Source of the DNA: Aurantiochytrium sp. KH105
Taxonomy: Eukaryota; Sar; Bigyra; Thraustochytrida; Thraustochytriidae
Assembly: GCA_003116975.1 (NCBI GenBank)
Contig: BGKB01000139.1
Location: 68,376 to 132,375 of the forward strand
Length of the DNA: 64,000 bases
Direction: 5' to 3'
This document shows, piece by piece, positions 19,583-29,179 of this stretch (positions are counted from its first letter, which is position 1; every line of letters starts with the position of its first letter). A model generated the notes under the pieces. That model had not been told where the DNA came from, did no database searches, and was given only the letters and a program-made list of their open reading frames with translations. The position numbers and the translations under genes were made by a program.

Positions 19583-21177
19583 CCTCGCCCGCGTTCCCCA
19601 GGGAGGGCCCGCCCGCCCGCCCGCCCGCCGCTCTGCCTGCCTGCCTGCCTGCCCACGCCTCGCGCGCCGCGCTCGCCCGCCGCCCGCCCGCCGCTCGCGC
19701 CGCCGCTCGCTCGCTCGCTCGCTCCGCGCGCCGCCGCCGCCTCGTCGCGCTCGCGTTCAGGTTCTGGATTCTGGATTCTGGATGCCGCCTCTGCTGGCTT
19801 GCTTGAAGACGCTCAGGATACGAGGCGCCGGCTGTTAGGCTGACAGCCGCGCGCGAAATCCCGCTCGTTCTGCGCCCGCTCGGTCTGCGGCCGCCGCGGA
19901 GCACGCGGGCACGCAGAAGCGAGCAGGGGCGGGCAGGGCAGGAGCGCCGCCGGCGAGCGGAGCAGGTTTTCGCAGCGGCCTCGCGGCGCTCTCTCGCTCC
20001 CTGTGGCGCCGCCTTTCTCCCTGCCTGCCTGGCCTGCCTGCCTGCCTGCTTGCTTTCCAGCCTGGCGCGACGCCGGGGGGCAGCGGCGGAGTCTCCGGCA
20101 GGCCGGGATATACCGTACGCGACGGTGGCGCGGCTTACGGTACCGCCCGACGCGCAGAGGCGTCGACGTGCGGAACGTCGAGGAGAACGAGTTCTGGAGT
20201 GCCGCGGCACGGGCTGCGAGGTCATCGGGCGGAGGTGCGTGGCGGGACGGTGGTTGATCTCGTTGGGGGTTGAGCTTGGTTTGGGTTGGCAAAGGAGCAT
20301 CCCGGGCGGGAAGAATCTGCTAAAAAAGAAACTGATGACTGGGATCTCTGGTAGGTAGTAGGCGTAGCTGGCAGTCTGGGGTAGGTGCAGCTGCAGCTGG
20401 CGCTGATCGCGATCTCGAGCGCCACACCAAGCTCGAACTGTTGCTCTCAGGCTCCTCACACAAACACACACATGTGCGCGCGTATCTTTTTGTCCTTCTT
20501 CGAGTTGTTCTTGTAGCACCGGCGTCGGCCCACCGCGCAGTCTTTAACCAGCTCCGCACGAGGAACGCAGGAGCGCTTGGTGCCGCGACGCACGGACGAG
20601 CTCTGTTGCCCTCCCCTCCCCGTTCCATGGAAAAGAGTTCAATCTTGATTAGTGTATAAGTCGCCGTCAAGAGCGACACCATCATTTCCTCATCTGCGCG
20701 ATCATGATGTTGTCCGAAAGCCGCTGGTCCCAAAAGGTGGTCCTGGTGCCTGACTCAAACGAGAAGCCCGGTAAGGAGCGAGCCTCCGTCATAAGCTGGC
20801 AAAGACTGGACCATGATAGTCATCTGGGAGGTCGGTCACATTGCGGCCTGCGGCCCCAAAAATTCCAAAGTGGTCTAACGGCTATAATGTAGGACCTCTT
20901 CAAATGCATGAGGAATTGGCTAGCAGCTTGCTTTGTCGAGCGCGGGAAAGCAGAGCGCACGGCACACGTACGCACATCGTGGCTGGCTGGCTGGCTAGCT
21001 GGCTGGCTGGAGTCCTTACCTCTTGCTTCTCGCCCTCGCCGGGTCGCTGGCAGTTGCTCGCTTGCTTCCCTCGCAGAGGGCGAACGCGAAAACACTTGCT
21101 CGTTCGCTGACGAGCTCGCTCGCTCGTTCGCTCACTCGTTCGCTCGCTCATTCTGGCGCAGCCGATCATTCACTACC
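19583..21177. other. Divergent intergenic region, SERCA to SMP-30-like
   Basis: Head-to-head spacer of 1.6 kb. GC-rich near SERCA with (CTGC)n and (CCCG)n runs at about 19615-19700, a (CTGC)n run near 20020-20050, a TGGC repeat near 20981-21010 and a (GCTC)-type repeat near 21112-21150. A tRNA-Glu-like half sits at 20864-20937. No protein gene supported. Confidence 0.6.
20864..20937 (+). other. tRNA-Glu-like fragment (probable relic)
   Basis: The 5' half matches the eukaryotic tRNA-Glu pattern: TCC start, then TGGTCTAACGGCTAT, which fits the Pol III A-box consensus. A partial acceptor complement CTTTG occurs about 68 bases downstream. No matching B-box, anticodon stem or T-arm is visible, so this is not an intact tRNA gene. 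It could be a decayed tRNA, a tRNA-derived repeat, or chance. Confidence 0.3.
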
Positions 21178-22041
21178 ATGGAAATCGTTCGCGATGGAGA
21201 CCAGTCGGGCGAAGGCCTCGTCCTGAGTGGCGGCTGCCTGGCTGATGGAAACGCAATCTGGGCAGTGTCTGCGGCCCGAGGAAAGGTTGTCAGATTTGCC
21301 GATGCTGAAGCGCTTGACGGAAGACCCACAGAGGCCGTAGCGACGCGAGGGTCACCGTCGGGCGTCGCAGTGGACGCAGATGGGCGCGTCTACGCATCGG
21401 ATCTCGAACATGGCGCGATTCTGAAGATTGATGTCGAAAATGCAAAGTACACCGCCATCGTCCAAGACTATGAGGGACAGCCTCTTCTCGGTCCCTCGAG
21501 TCTTGCCTTTGGCGCCGATGGTACAATGTACTTTACCGACAGTGGCCCGCTTGGTGAGAGCTCTCTCGACAACGCCTGTGGTAGCGTCTTTGCCATCACT
21601 CGCGACGAGAGCGGCCAAGTGTTGCGCCCCCTGGCCCTCGGGTGTCTGGCCCATCCCTGTGGCATTTGTGTATCGCCGCGAGACGACAACATTGTCTACG
21701 TCGCCGAGACACTGCGAAACCGTGTCCTCCGTTTCTCGAGGAGACCACACGGTGCCTTTCTTTGCTCTGTCCTCCATCAATTCTCTGGTCGCATTGGGCC
21801 TTCGGCAATTGCGGTGGATCCCAATACGGGGTATCTGTATGTGGCCCGATACGAGTTTGATACCAACGCAGGACTGATCAGCGTCATTGACCCTTCTGGC
21901 GTCGACCAGGGCATTGTGCGCGATATTGAGATTCCCGAGCTTGCAGGTGGCGAAATCTCCGCGCTCTCACTAAACCCTGATGCTGGCGAGCTTCTCATCT
22001 TCGAAGCGACCTCTGCAAAGCTTGTCAAACTTCGCATTTGA
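21178..22041 (+). CDS. SMP-30/gluconolactonase-like beta-propeller protein
   Basis: 287 residues from the ATG at 21178 (ACCATGG context). An in-frame ATG at 20908 would add about 90 low-complexity residues from tandem TGGC repeats and is disfavoured. Repeated propeller-blade signatures are visible: SPSGVAVDADGRVYASD, GPSSLAFGADGTMYFTD, HPCGICVSPRDDNIVYVAE, GPSAIAVDPNTGYLYVA, and a last blade GGEISALSLNPDAGELLI. These match the SMP-30/gluconolactonase/LRE-like and NHL-type superfamily, whose enzymes often hydrolyse lactones or esters with a bound divalent metal. Without a structure I cannot say which residues bind metal, and some relatives are only scaffolds. No signal peptide or membrane segment with this start, so probably cytosolic. 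Family fairly sure; substrate unknown. Confidence 0.88.
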   Translation: MEIVRDGDQSGEGLVLSGGCLADGNAIWAVSAARGKVVRFADAEALDGRPTEAVATRGSPSGVAVDADGRVYASDLEHGAILKIDVENAKYTAIVQDYEGQPLLGPSSLAFGADGTMYFTDSGPLGESSLDNACGSVFAITRDESGQVLRPLALGCLAHPCGICVSPRDDNIVYVAETLRNRVLRFSRRPHGAFLCSVLHQFSGRIGPSAIAVDPNTGYLYVARYEFDTNAGLISVIDPSGVDQGIVRDIEIPELAGGEISALSLNPDAGELLIFEATSAKLVKLRI

Positions 22042-22568
22042 GCAAAAAATTCTCGGGCCTTCCATCACAGCAAAAGGTAGTATACTATACTGTTGGTCTC
22101 ATTCTTCTTCTGCGTTTCTTTACTTGAACCCCGTGGTGCAGTCGTCGCTGTTCTCATCTTCTCAGCTTGATAACTTTTTGTTAAACTTTTCCTTCGATCA
22201 TCATTTGTTTCTACACCAGCGGTGGTACGCTGGCGAGCTTCATGTGATACATTTCTTTTCTGATAGAACGCATCTTGACAGTGGCAAGCTCCTCGCACAT
22301 CTGCTGTACGCGCGGGCCCATCATGATGGTCAATGATCTTCTCTCTGCTTGCAAGCTCGCATCATGCAGGTTTTCGAGGTGGTGAATGGAATCGAGAATC
22401 GAGATGCGATCACCGGCAGTCGTTCAACCGTGACATCCTTGCGATGCGCGGCCAGCGGACGGAGAGCAGCGTTGTGCCGGGCACAGGAGGCTGCGGACGC
22501 TCGTGACGCGGGGGCCAACCCAGGCCCGGGTCTGTGGCGAAGTGGGACAGCGGACTCGCAGAGACGCC
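22042..22568. other. Intergenic region
   Basis: Between two plus-strand genes; 3' UTR of the propeller gene and 5' region of the next. A short coding-like stretch on the minus strand (22211-22418) is noted among the findings but has no proper start or splice site. Confidence 0.55.
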
Positions 22569-23792
22569 ATGGAGCGAGACATCCTCGAAGAAGCGGAGGC
22601 CTCGTCCGCACATGGCGCAACGCGCGTCCAGCAAGAGCAGCAGCGCATGGGAAGTCTGATAAGACCGACGCCGAGTGATCTCGAGTTCGACGATGGGCCT
22701 GATAACGATTCCTTGACCCTGGGTGAGCCGCAAGACTTTGCCTCAGTAACCACGGATGACGATCGACGACAAGACCCAGACTACTTGCACCACCACCGTT
22801 TCCATCCTCCAACTCCACCTCCTCCTCATCTCCACCTTCACGATCATGACCAACACCTTCAAGGTGAAGATAATCCCCATGACCACCGCCAAGTACAAGA
22901 CTTCGCACATCTCGACAACGTAAATGTAGAGCATGGCCAGACGCTTGACGACGAGGAGCGTCCGCTGGACAAGTCCAAGACCAATGGCAACAACTTGGAG
23001 ACCGGGAAACCAGAAAGAACAAAGCAAATTAGGTGCGACTGCAAGCTCCCGTGGTGCCAGGAGCAACGCGCAGCAAGGTATGATGAAATGAAAAAGTCGA
23101 TTCCGAACTGGCCCCTACACTTTTCCTCGCCAAGGTGCCCCCTGCAGCGTTACGAGGTCGTGCACACCCTGCGGCCCAACCTTTCCAACAAGTCGATGCG
23201 GTCCAACTACTACTTTCTTTGGTGGCATCTCCGCCCGAGCTCGTTCATGTGGGTTGCAAAATTCGACAAGCGCAGTAGAGACCAGACGCCGCGCTGGATT
23301 GTGGGAAGACAGAAAATCAACGTTTCTGCCAATTATGAGCCTGTGCCACACCCTCTTGTCTTTTCTCTCTTTGATCCTGCAACGAGACAATGGGTGCCCG
23401 ATCCAGATTCGAACTTGGCTCGAGATAATTGTCTCGTGACTCTGAAGTCTGGCAAACAGGCGTACGAAAATCCGAATGGGCCAGCGCAAGCAGCGCTATC
23501 CGCTCCACTGTCTGGCCACCATCTTCACGCCATGGGCCATAAGCGACCGCGCGTTGAAGCACCGACTTTTCATCCTTCGCTGTATCAAGCAATTGAGCAA
23601 TACGTCCAAAAGAGTGATCCAGTAGACTTGGAAGAAGCCAAAGCTGACCTGATGCAAGCAAAAGATCTACTTTCACGCGTCATGCGAACTGCAAACGTGC
23701 CCAACACGAACGGACGACATCCGGGTTTGACTGCTAGGGCAAGAGATATAGGTACTCCTGGCGGCGCATCAACAGATGACCCATTTGTTTGA
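22569..23792 (+). CDS. Hypothetical protein with His-rich region
   Basis: 407 residues from the ATG at 22569 (GCCATGG context), the first ATG in the frame. No family recognised. Residues about 70-115 are rich in His, Pro and Asp (HHH, PPPPHLHLHDHDQH), a possible metal-binding or disordered segment. A short Cys cluster CDCKLPWC follows near residue 155. The central part (about 165-300) looks folded, with many aromatics (NYYFLWWHLRPSSFMWVAKF, PRWIVGRQK) and alternating strand-like segments. The C-terminal 70 residues contain a predicted helix (DLEEAKADLMQAKDLLSRVM). No signal peptide or membrane segment. The globular centre could be a divergent DNA- or protein-binding domain; I cannot name it. 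Confidence 0.75.
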   Translation: MERDILEEAEASSAHGATRVQQEQQRMGSLIRPTPSDLEFDDGPDNDSLTLGEPQDFASVTTDDDRRQDPDYLHHHRFHPPTPPPPHLHLHDHDQHLQGEDNPHDHRQVQDFAHLDNVNVEHGQTLDDEERPLDKSKTNGNNLETGKPERTKQIRCDCKLPWCQEQRAARYDEMKKSIPNWPLHFSSPRCPLQRYEVVHTLRPNLSNKSMRSNYYFLWWHLRPSSFMWVAKFDKRSRDQTPRWIVGRQKINVSANYEPVPHPLVFSLFDPATRQWVPDPDSNLARDNCLVTLKSGKQAYENPNGPAQAALSAPLSGHHLHAMGHKRPRVEAPTFHPSLYQAIEQYVQKSDPVDLEEAKADLMQAKDLLSRVMRTANVPNTNGRHPGLTARARDIGTPGGASTDDPFV

Positions 23793-24338
23793 TGAACACT
23801 TGAAGAGGAATATTTTCTGGTCAACGCTCAGCAAAGGTCTCTCGATGCCGTATTTTTTTAACTTCCTTTTTCCCCAATTTAATGTGCCATTGCAAAACTG
23901 TGTGTGAAACCCAAAGGCTCCTTTTAAGTTTTAACTTTAAAAAATGAATGACATCCATGGCAAGAGACAATTTCATCGAGCTCGTCGCACGGTGGCGAGG
24001 TGCCATCACCCAAGACTGTCAAACACATGACTCGGCGCCATGTCACCTCGACAACGTCTCCAAAATAGCTCACACCACAGTGAACCTTTCTTTTGCTATG
24101 AGATAGACGAGAGACATCCACCACCTAACGTGCGAGCAGGGGCAGATCTTTCTCAAACAAAATTTCCGATGGAATCCCAATGCCTCGCAGCATTCACCCT
24201 GGAAATCGCCGCGAGTAATTTTCAATGCATCGCCTTTACGAGCACGTCCAACATCTCATCACATTCACGCTCTTATGCTGTACTCTGCTCTGCTCACGAA
24301 GGGGCTAGACACAACATGTATTATGGCAAAATCGTAAA
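23793..24338. other. Convergent intergenic region
   Basis: Tail-to-tail 3' regions, AT-richer than the surroundings. No gene seen. Confidence 0.6.
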
Positions 24339-25554
24339 TTAGGCTACTTTACCGTCCATGCCATCCATGACACTACCCTTGAAGGTGCATTGCATGAACT
24401 CGTTCCACACGCCTTGAACCTGAACCTTGTCCTTTTGCATCGCTACGCCAAGAAGCGTCACACCAGACGGCACCATTACGCCGTTGTACACGTCACCCTT
24501 GAGATCAATGCGCAGGACACTCCCTTCTGTGTACCTCTGAGCAGCGGCAAGGAGTTTGGCTTTTTTCGAAGGCCCTCGCTTTGTCTTTTTCGGGGTCTTA
24601 CGTTTTCCGCTTGCACTGATTCCCTCTTGCTGCTGTTCGCCCGATTCCCCTTGAGGATCAATGAGCGAGACCCGTCCAATCGCGCCCGAATCGCCGCGGA
24701 CATTGATGTCCTTGCCGTGCAGCTCCAAGAGCACAGGCATGGTCGCCCCCGTTTTGCGGGCATCGAGCCGCTTTGGGAACACAAGCGGCAGGGAGTCTTC
24801 ACTTCCGGGCTGCGTCTCCCCCTTTTCGTGTCGCGTGTCCACATCGTCGGTGGATTTACCCACAGCAGCAGAGCGTGCTGAGACGGCGGTGTCTTGTGTA
24901 CTTGCCCACGCCGTGTCCTGTGAGAGCCCGAGTTCCTGGCTGTCTTCGATCGTTTGCGTTGGCGGGTTATCAACCTTGACTCCTGCTCCTGCTCCTGCTC
25001 CTGGTGCAGGTGCAGGTGCAGGTGCAGGTGCAGGTGCAGGTGCAGGTGCAGGCGCAGGAGAGTCAAAGGAGACCGCGCTGGCAGCGCTGCTACCAATGCT
25101 ATTGGCGCGCGGCGTTCCTTGCAATTTCTTCTGGGTCATGATTCTCGAGGTCTCTTTTCTGATCGCCGCGATGTAGCATGTGAGCTTTTCCCCAAATTTT
25201 TCTTCGAGCTTCTCACGGACCAATCGAGGGGTGACTTTTCCTTGAAAACTTGGAAAGACTTCTGACACGGCGGCGACAACATCCTTTTCTGGAGGCACGT
25301 TTGGGGTACCCAGCACGTCGTCGAGCAGGGACTGCGTGTTGGCGAATAAGCTGCAGGATCATCTTCGCGTCAGAGTCTGGCTGCACGCAACGAGGTCCCG
25401 TTTCCCGGAAACATCGAGCCAGCAGCACCAGCACAGTTCCCGTCACACCCACTTACCTGCTCCCGTGATACAAGTCGGTGCCCCCGGAATCGGCGCGCGG
25501 CTCGCTCTTGGCGACGCTCCCGGGGCCACTCTCACCATCGTTAGGCGCGCTCAT
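24339..25554 (-). CDS. DEK_C-domain nuclear protein, two exons
   Basis: Exon 1 is 25554-25457, intron 25456-25351 (GT-AG, donor GTAAGT, acceptor CTGCAG, 106 bases), exon 2 is 25350-24339; 369 residues starting MSAPNDGESG. Splicing yields SSLFANTQSLLDDVLG and a continuous frame; retention would stop at once. Residues about 54-104 match the DEK C-terminal domain pattern (VTPRLVREKLEEKFGEKL), a small helical DNA-binding module found in chromatin proteins. An Ala-Pro then Ala-Gly dipeptide repeat (about 130-156) comes from a hexanucleotide repeat. A strongly basic block (GKRKTPKKTKRGPSKKAK, about 282-299) is a likely nuclear localisation signal. The C-terminal 70 residues look folded, unknown. 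Chromatin or transcription role is inferred from the domain and the basic block. Confidence 0.85.
24981..25058. repeat. Compound hexanucleotide repeat coding Ala-Pro/Ala-Gly
   Basis: On the plus strand (TCCTGC)n is followed directly by (GGTGCA)n, about 4 and 8-9 units. On the coding minus strand this gives alternating Ala-Pro then Ala-Gly dipeptides inside the DEK_C-domain protein. Confidence 0.9.
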
Positions 25555-26106
25555 GGCGCCGCGCTCTCAGACGGAGTCCGTGCTCACGCCGAGCTTGCTG
25601 CTCCTCTGCGTCGCTGCCGGCGCGGCGGGCGCTGCCCGTCTGCCGGCAAGCCCAGCTGCCAGCTAGCTGGCTGAGCGTGCCGAGCGTGCCGCGCGCGAAG
25701 GCGACGGCGATCTCGCGAGGTTCGCGTTATGGTTCTTGTCGTTGTTCTTGTTCTCGTTCGTCTCCTCGAGACTGTTCTTCTTCACGTCGCTTGCGGCCGC
25801 CCAAGAGCCCCGCCGGCAAAGCCGCCTCGCTCGCGCTCGCGCTCGCGCTCGCGCGCGAGAGACTCGGAGCGGCGACGACCGCGCGGCCCCGAGGCCCGGC
25901 GCCGCGACGAGCTGGTCTGCGCAGCTGACAGTGCTGCGCGAGCGAGACGTGGGCTCAGTGTCGTCCTCGACGACAACGACGGCGACAGCGACTGCGCCGG
26001 CGACGACGTTGAAGACAACGAGAGCCTGCGAGAGCCTGGCGAGGACGCGTAAAGACGCAAGAAGTCCCGCACCGCGGCGGGGAAGAGAACTCACGACGCG
26101 GGCGCG
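25555..26106. other. Divergent intergenic region (shared promoter)
   Basis: 552-base head-to-head spacer between the DEK_C gene and the O-fucosyltransferase-family gene. GC-rich with a (GCTCGC)n run near 25826-25856. No gene supported. Confidence 0.6.
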
Positions 26107-27801
26107 ATGCTTCCCGTATTGCGCGGAAGCCAGCCGCTCAAGGGCAAGTCGGTGGCCTCGAAGCGAAAAGGAGCCAAGCACGTGCGCATGATCCGGGCCA
26201 TGTGGACGATCTTGGCTGTTGCCGGGACTGTGTTCGTCATGTGGATGGTCTTTTTTGGCTCGGTCATGTTCAACAGCGAGGCTGCACTTGTGCAACGGCT
26301 CGAGCAGCGGCTCGCGCAAAGCGAAAGTGCTCTCGTGGATCACCTGCTGCAGGAGACTGGGGTTGGGTCGAGCTTTGAGGAGGCCTTGCAAAAAGATCCG
26401 CAGGCACGAGGCGGGATGTACAACATGACGCATCTGCATGATAAACTCACAGCGCAAGACGACGCACTTGTGCGCGAGGTCGTGCACCGACGACACACGC
26501 GGTACTGGCTGGAAAGCAAGCCGACATGGCCCAAAGATCCTCTGCCTCCGTCAGACCGCTACGTCACCTTTAGTCCATGGCGCGGGGGCTTCAACAACAT
26601 TCGCATGAGTCTAGAAATGGCGGCTGCCTTTGCACTGGCGACAAACCGTACTCTGGTCATGCCACCGGGATACGCCATGTACTTGCGAGGGCAGAGTTCA
26701 CTGGTGAGTTACTTTGACTATGAAGATCTGCGGCGCGGACTGTCCGTTGTGACGTACGAGGAATTCTACGATCGAGTAGACTTTGGCCGATTTCAAAAGG
26801 AAAAGCCAGGCACGGTGAATCATCATGGCGGCGCAGAAAGGTACTATTCCGGTCTCGGCTCGATGCCAGGGGTCTACAACACGAAAAGGATGTGGCCAAG
26901 CAACGCGATTGGTGGTCAGATTGTTTACTGCGTGCCTGACTGCCCTCAGTCTCAGGACACGCATCAAGACCGACAAGAGTATCGCTGGTTCCAGCAATTT
27001 TCTGCAAAACTCAAGCGATTTTCGGTGTCCGACCCTGCCCTCGCTGATGCGCAGGTGGTCCACTTTCCGGAGAACTTGCTGGGGCACTTTTATACCATGG
27101 TCTACTTTCGCGACCCGCAACAGGGTAGGCGTGTGAAGCGTATTATCCGTGACCACATTCACTTTCGCGAGGAGATCATTGAGCTCGCGGAGCGCATCAT
27201 CAGCAAGTTGGGTGACTTTCAGTACAGCTGTTTACATATTCGCCGCAATGAATTTCAGTTCAAAGATGCGTGGACTCCTGCAGAAACCATTGTGGAAAAC
27301 ACGAAGCGGCTTTTCAAGCCCGGTGAGCGCATGTACATTTCCACCGATGAACTTTCCGATGAGAAAGAACGCAAGCGCAAGTGGAGTGACCCGAAAGCCA
27401 TGGTCACCGTGGCAAAGCACACCTGGTTCGAGCCCATGAAGGAGGCCTGGGGCCGAAAGAATGTTCTCTTTTTGAGCGACTTTTACGATGACCTGCTCGG
27501 ACCCCTGGTGCCGGACATGTGGCTGGGCTGCATTGAGTCAGTGGTATGTTCGCGTGCGCGCGTTTTTGTGGGTACGCGCAAGTCAACCTTTTCCGGTTAC
27601 ATTCATCGTCTCCGTGGCTACATGCTAGATGTGGGCCAGAAATTGATTCTCGAGGCGCAGTCGGTCTACCCTTATGACTACTTTGACTACTTTCGTGGGC
27701 CTGAGTGGAACAATCTCAAGGGTGCTTACGGAGGCGGTCATCCCTACTGGGGCCGCGAGTACAAGGAGTCCTGGGAATGGGTGCATGATCCACTTGGCTG
27801 A
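26107..27801 (+). CDS. O-fucosyltransferase-family protein, type II membrane
   Basis: 564 residues. A short basic cytosolic tail, one membrane anchor at about 30-51, then a helical stem (to about 140) and a lumenal catalytic domain fit a Golgi or ER type II glycosyltransferase. The domain shows GDP-fucose O-fucosyltransferase hallmarks: RGGFNNIRMSLEMAAAFALA followed by TNRTLVMPP (donor-binding helix and strand), a CLHIRRNEF block where the family has its conserved HxRxxD/E-type Arg, and near the C-terminus VVCSRARVFVGTRKSTFSGYI. It would transfer fucose (or a related sugar) from a GDP-sugar to Ser/Thr of secreted proteins or glycans. Which branch (POFUT1, POFUT2 or plant GT106-like) cannot be settled by eye. 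It is divergent from the DEK_C gene. Confidence 0.9.
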   Translation: MLPVLRGSQPLKGKSVASKRKGAKHVRMIRAMWTILAVAGTVFVMWMVFFGSVMFNSEAALVQRLEQRLAQSESALVDHLLQETGVGSSFEEALQKDPQARGGMYNMTHLHDKLTAQDDALVREVVHRRHTRYWLESKPTWPKDPLPPSDRYVTFSPWRGGFNNIRMSLEMAAAFALATNRTLVMPPGYAMYLRGQSSLVSYFDYEDLRRGLSVVTYEEFYDRVDFGRFQKEKPGTVNHHGGAERYYSGLGSMPGVYNTKRMWPSNAIGGQIVYCVPDCPQSQDTHQDRQEYRWFQQFSAKLKRFSVSDPALADAQVVHFPENLLGHFYTMVYFRDPQQGRRVKRIIRDHIHFREEIIELAERIISKLGDFQYSCLHIRRNEFQFKDAWTPAETIVENTKRLFKPGERMYISTDELSDEKERKRKWSDPKAMVTVAKHTWFEPMKEAWGRKNVLFLSDFYDDLLGPLVPDMWLGCIESVVCSRARVFVGTRKSTFSGYIHRLRGYMLDVGQKLILEAQSVYPYDYFDYFRGPEWNNLKGAYGGGHPYWGREYKESWEWVHDPLG

Positions 27802-28393
27802 GAACACTTTTGTGTGTGTGCGCGTGAGGCAGTAGCGGGGGTGGTGGGGATGGGTTCATTCTCGGGTCGAAGCGGATATGGGGCCTTGTTTCACCGATTT
27901 GAAACCCCTACTAAACCATGAGAACGATCGATTTGCACATTTGCACAAGAAAACCATCTCTTCTTTTCGTAATACGAGATGACCCCAATCCGCATGATAT
28001 CGTCAAGCGGAATGCATTTTTTTTTTTAAACGACCGATCTGCACATTTGATTTCTTTCTTCTCTTGCCCCTTTCCTTTTTATTCGTCTTGTCATAGATGG
28101 ATGGCTACGCGATACGAAATGACTTCGATCCAAATGAGGATTCCCTCAAGCTAATGTGGGTGAGCTTCAAGAGAAAATGTGCAAATCAAGCTTGTGTGAG
28201 TCGGGGAGAAATGGGTGCTTTAATCATAAAAGTTGTTTCGAAAGAGTCGGCTGGCGTTGCATCGCAAAAAGCAAAAAAAGTGTATGTATACAAAGGCAGC
28301 AAAGATAACCCTACCGTCTTCTAGCCGCCTCGGCCCTCTCTTTCATTCGTCCATCTATTTCTCTCACATACACGCACAGCAAGCACACACGAG
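27802..28393. other. Convergent intergenic region
   Basis: Tail-to-tail 3' regions with a poly-T run near 28018-28026. A 75-codon plus-strand frame at 28097-28324 has no recognisable similarity and is probably chance. Confidence 0.55.
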
Positions 28394-29179
28394 TTAGCCT
28401 GCTTGAAGCGCGGCAAGTCGACGGTCGAGCTCAGAGACGGCATCATCTCCTTTGGGCACTGGAGCGGAGACGGGCGCCGTAGGAGCAACAGGAATGTCTT
28501 CAAGACTTGAAATGTTCAAATCATCGCTGCTTGCACCGAGTCCCTGGAGATAGAGCTGTTTGCCCTGCGCAGCCAAGTTCGTCTTGGGAGCCGTCGTGGG
28601 CGCGGCCGGCGCCTTGTCGAGCAGACCCGTGGTGAGCTCTGCAATGATTTGATCCACCGCAGCGTCTGCCTCCTCATCCATGCCCTCGTCGTCGAAGGTG
28701 GACTCCATGGCATCGTCCATGATTTCCTCGATGAGTCCGGCGCGTTCCATCTCCATGGCCATCTCCTGCATATTCTTTGCGACCTCGGGCATTTTCACCA
28801 GAGAGTTCATGGCGGCCATGACTTTCGTAGAGCTTTGCATGACCTGCGCCATTCGCATTTGGGCAGCCTGATGCCGAAGCTGCAGATTCACCGAGTTCAT
28901 GTGCGCCTTGGTCACGTTTATCCTGTTCTTGGCCTTTTTCGACTGCACCAAGGAGTGCGCGAGGGGGCGGATCGCTGCCATTTCTCCTTTTTTGGCAAGC
29001 ATTTTGATATCGCGCTGCATCTTGAGTTCTTCACGCTCGATCTGCCGCAGTTGTCTGTCCAGCATGCGCTGCTCGCGGCGAAGGTTACGCGTCCACTCCT
29101 TGACCAGCTCCCTCGGGTCGGGCTGTTTGAGCCCCACCCTTTCGAGGAAGGCCGTCGTGCGCGACTTTTCGGACGACAT
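28394..29179 (-). CDS. VPS24: ESCRT-III subunit VPS24/CHMP3
   Basis: 261 residues from the ATG at 29179 (MSSEKS); the frame upstream has no ATG. ESCRT-III subunits polymerise on endosomal and other membranes to drive inward budding and scission. Core match to CHMP3: RELVKEWTRNLRREQRMLDR in helix 1, KKAKNRINVTKAHMNSVNLQ in helix 2, STKVMAAMNSLVKMPEVAKN, and GLIEEIMDDAMESTFDDEG. The N-terminal half is basic and the C-terminal half acidic, as in the family. The last residues (DAVSELDRRLAALQ) fit a MIM1 motif for binding the MIT domain of VPS4. Family length about 220; the extra residues are mostly an Ala/Pro linker at about 190-240. Confident identification. Confidence 0.96.
   Translation of the reverse strand: MSSEKSRTTAFLERVGLKQPDPRELVKEWTRNLRREQRMLDRQLRQIEREELKMQRDIKMLAKKGEMAAIRPLAHSLVQSKKAKNRINVTKAHMNSVNLQLRHQAAQMRMAQVMQSSTKVMAAMNSLVKMPEVAKNMQEMAMEMERAGLIEEIMDDAMESTFDDEGMDEEADAAVDQIIAELTTGLLDKAPAAPTTAPKTNLAAQGKQLYLQGLGASSDDLNISSLEDIPVAPTAPVSAPVPKGDDAVSELDRRLAALQAG

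Noticed and set aside
16325-19843. A plus-strand open frame of over 1100 codons antisense to SERCA
   Set aside because: It mirrors the SERCA coding frame; high third-position GC removes stops on the opposite strand. Composition is His/Gly/Arg/Val-rich with no family resemblance.
20908-21177. In-frame N-terminal extension of the SMP-30-like gene
   Set aside because: It consists of tandem TGGC and GCTC repeats read as Trp-Leu-Ala-Gly and similar; the ATG at 21178 has better context and gives normal family length.
28097-28324. 75-codon plus-strand frame between the O-fucosyltransferase-family and VPS24 genes
   Set aside because: Lies in AT-richer convergent 3' DNA, has no recognisable similarity and weak codon bias.
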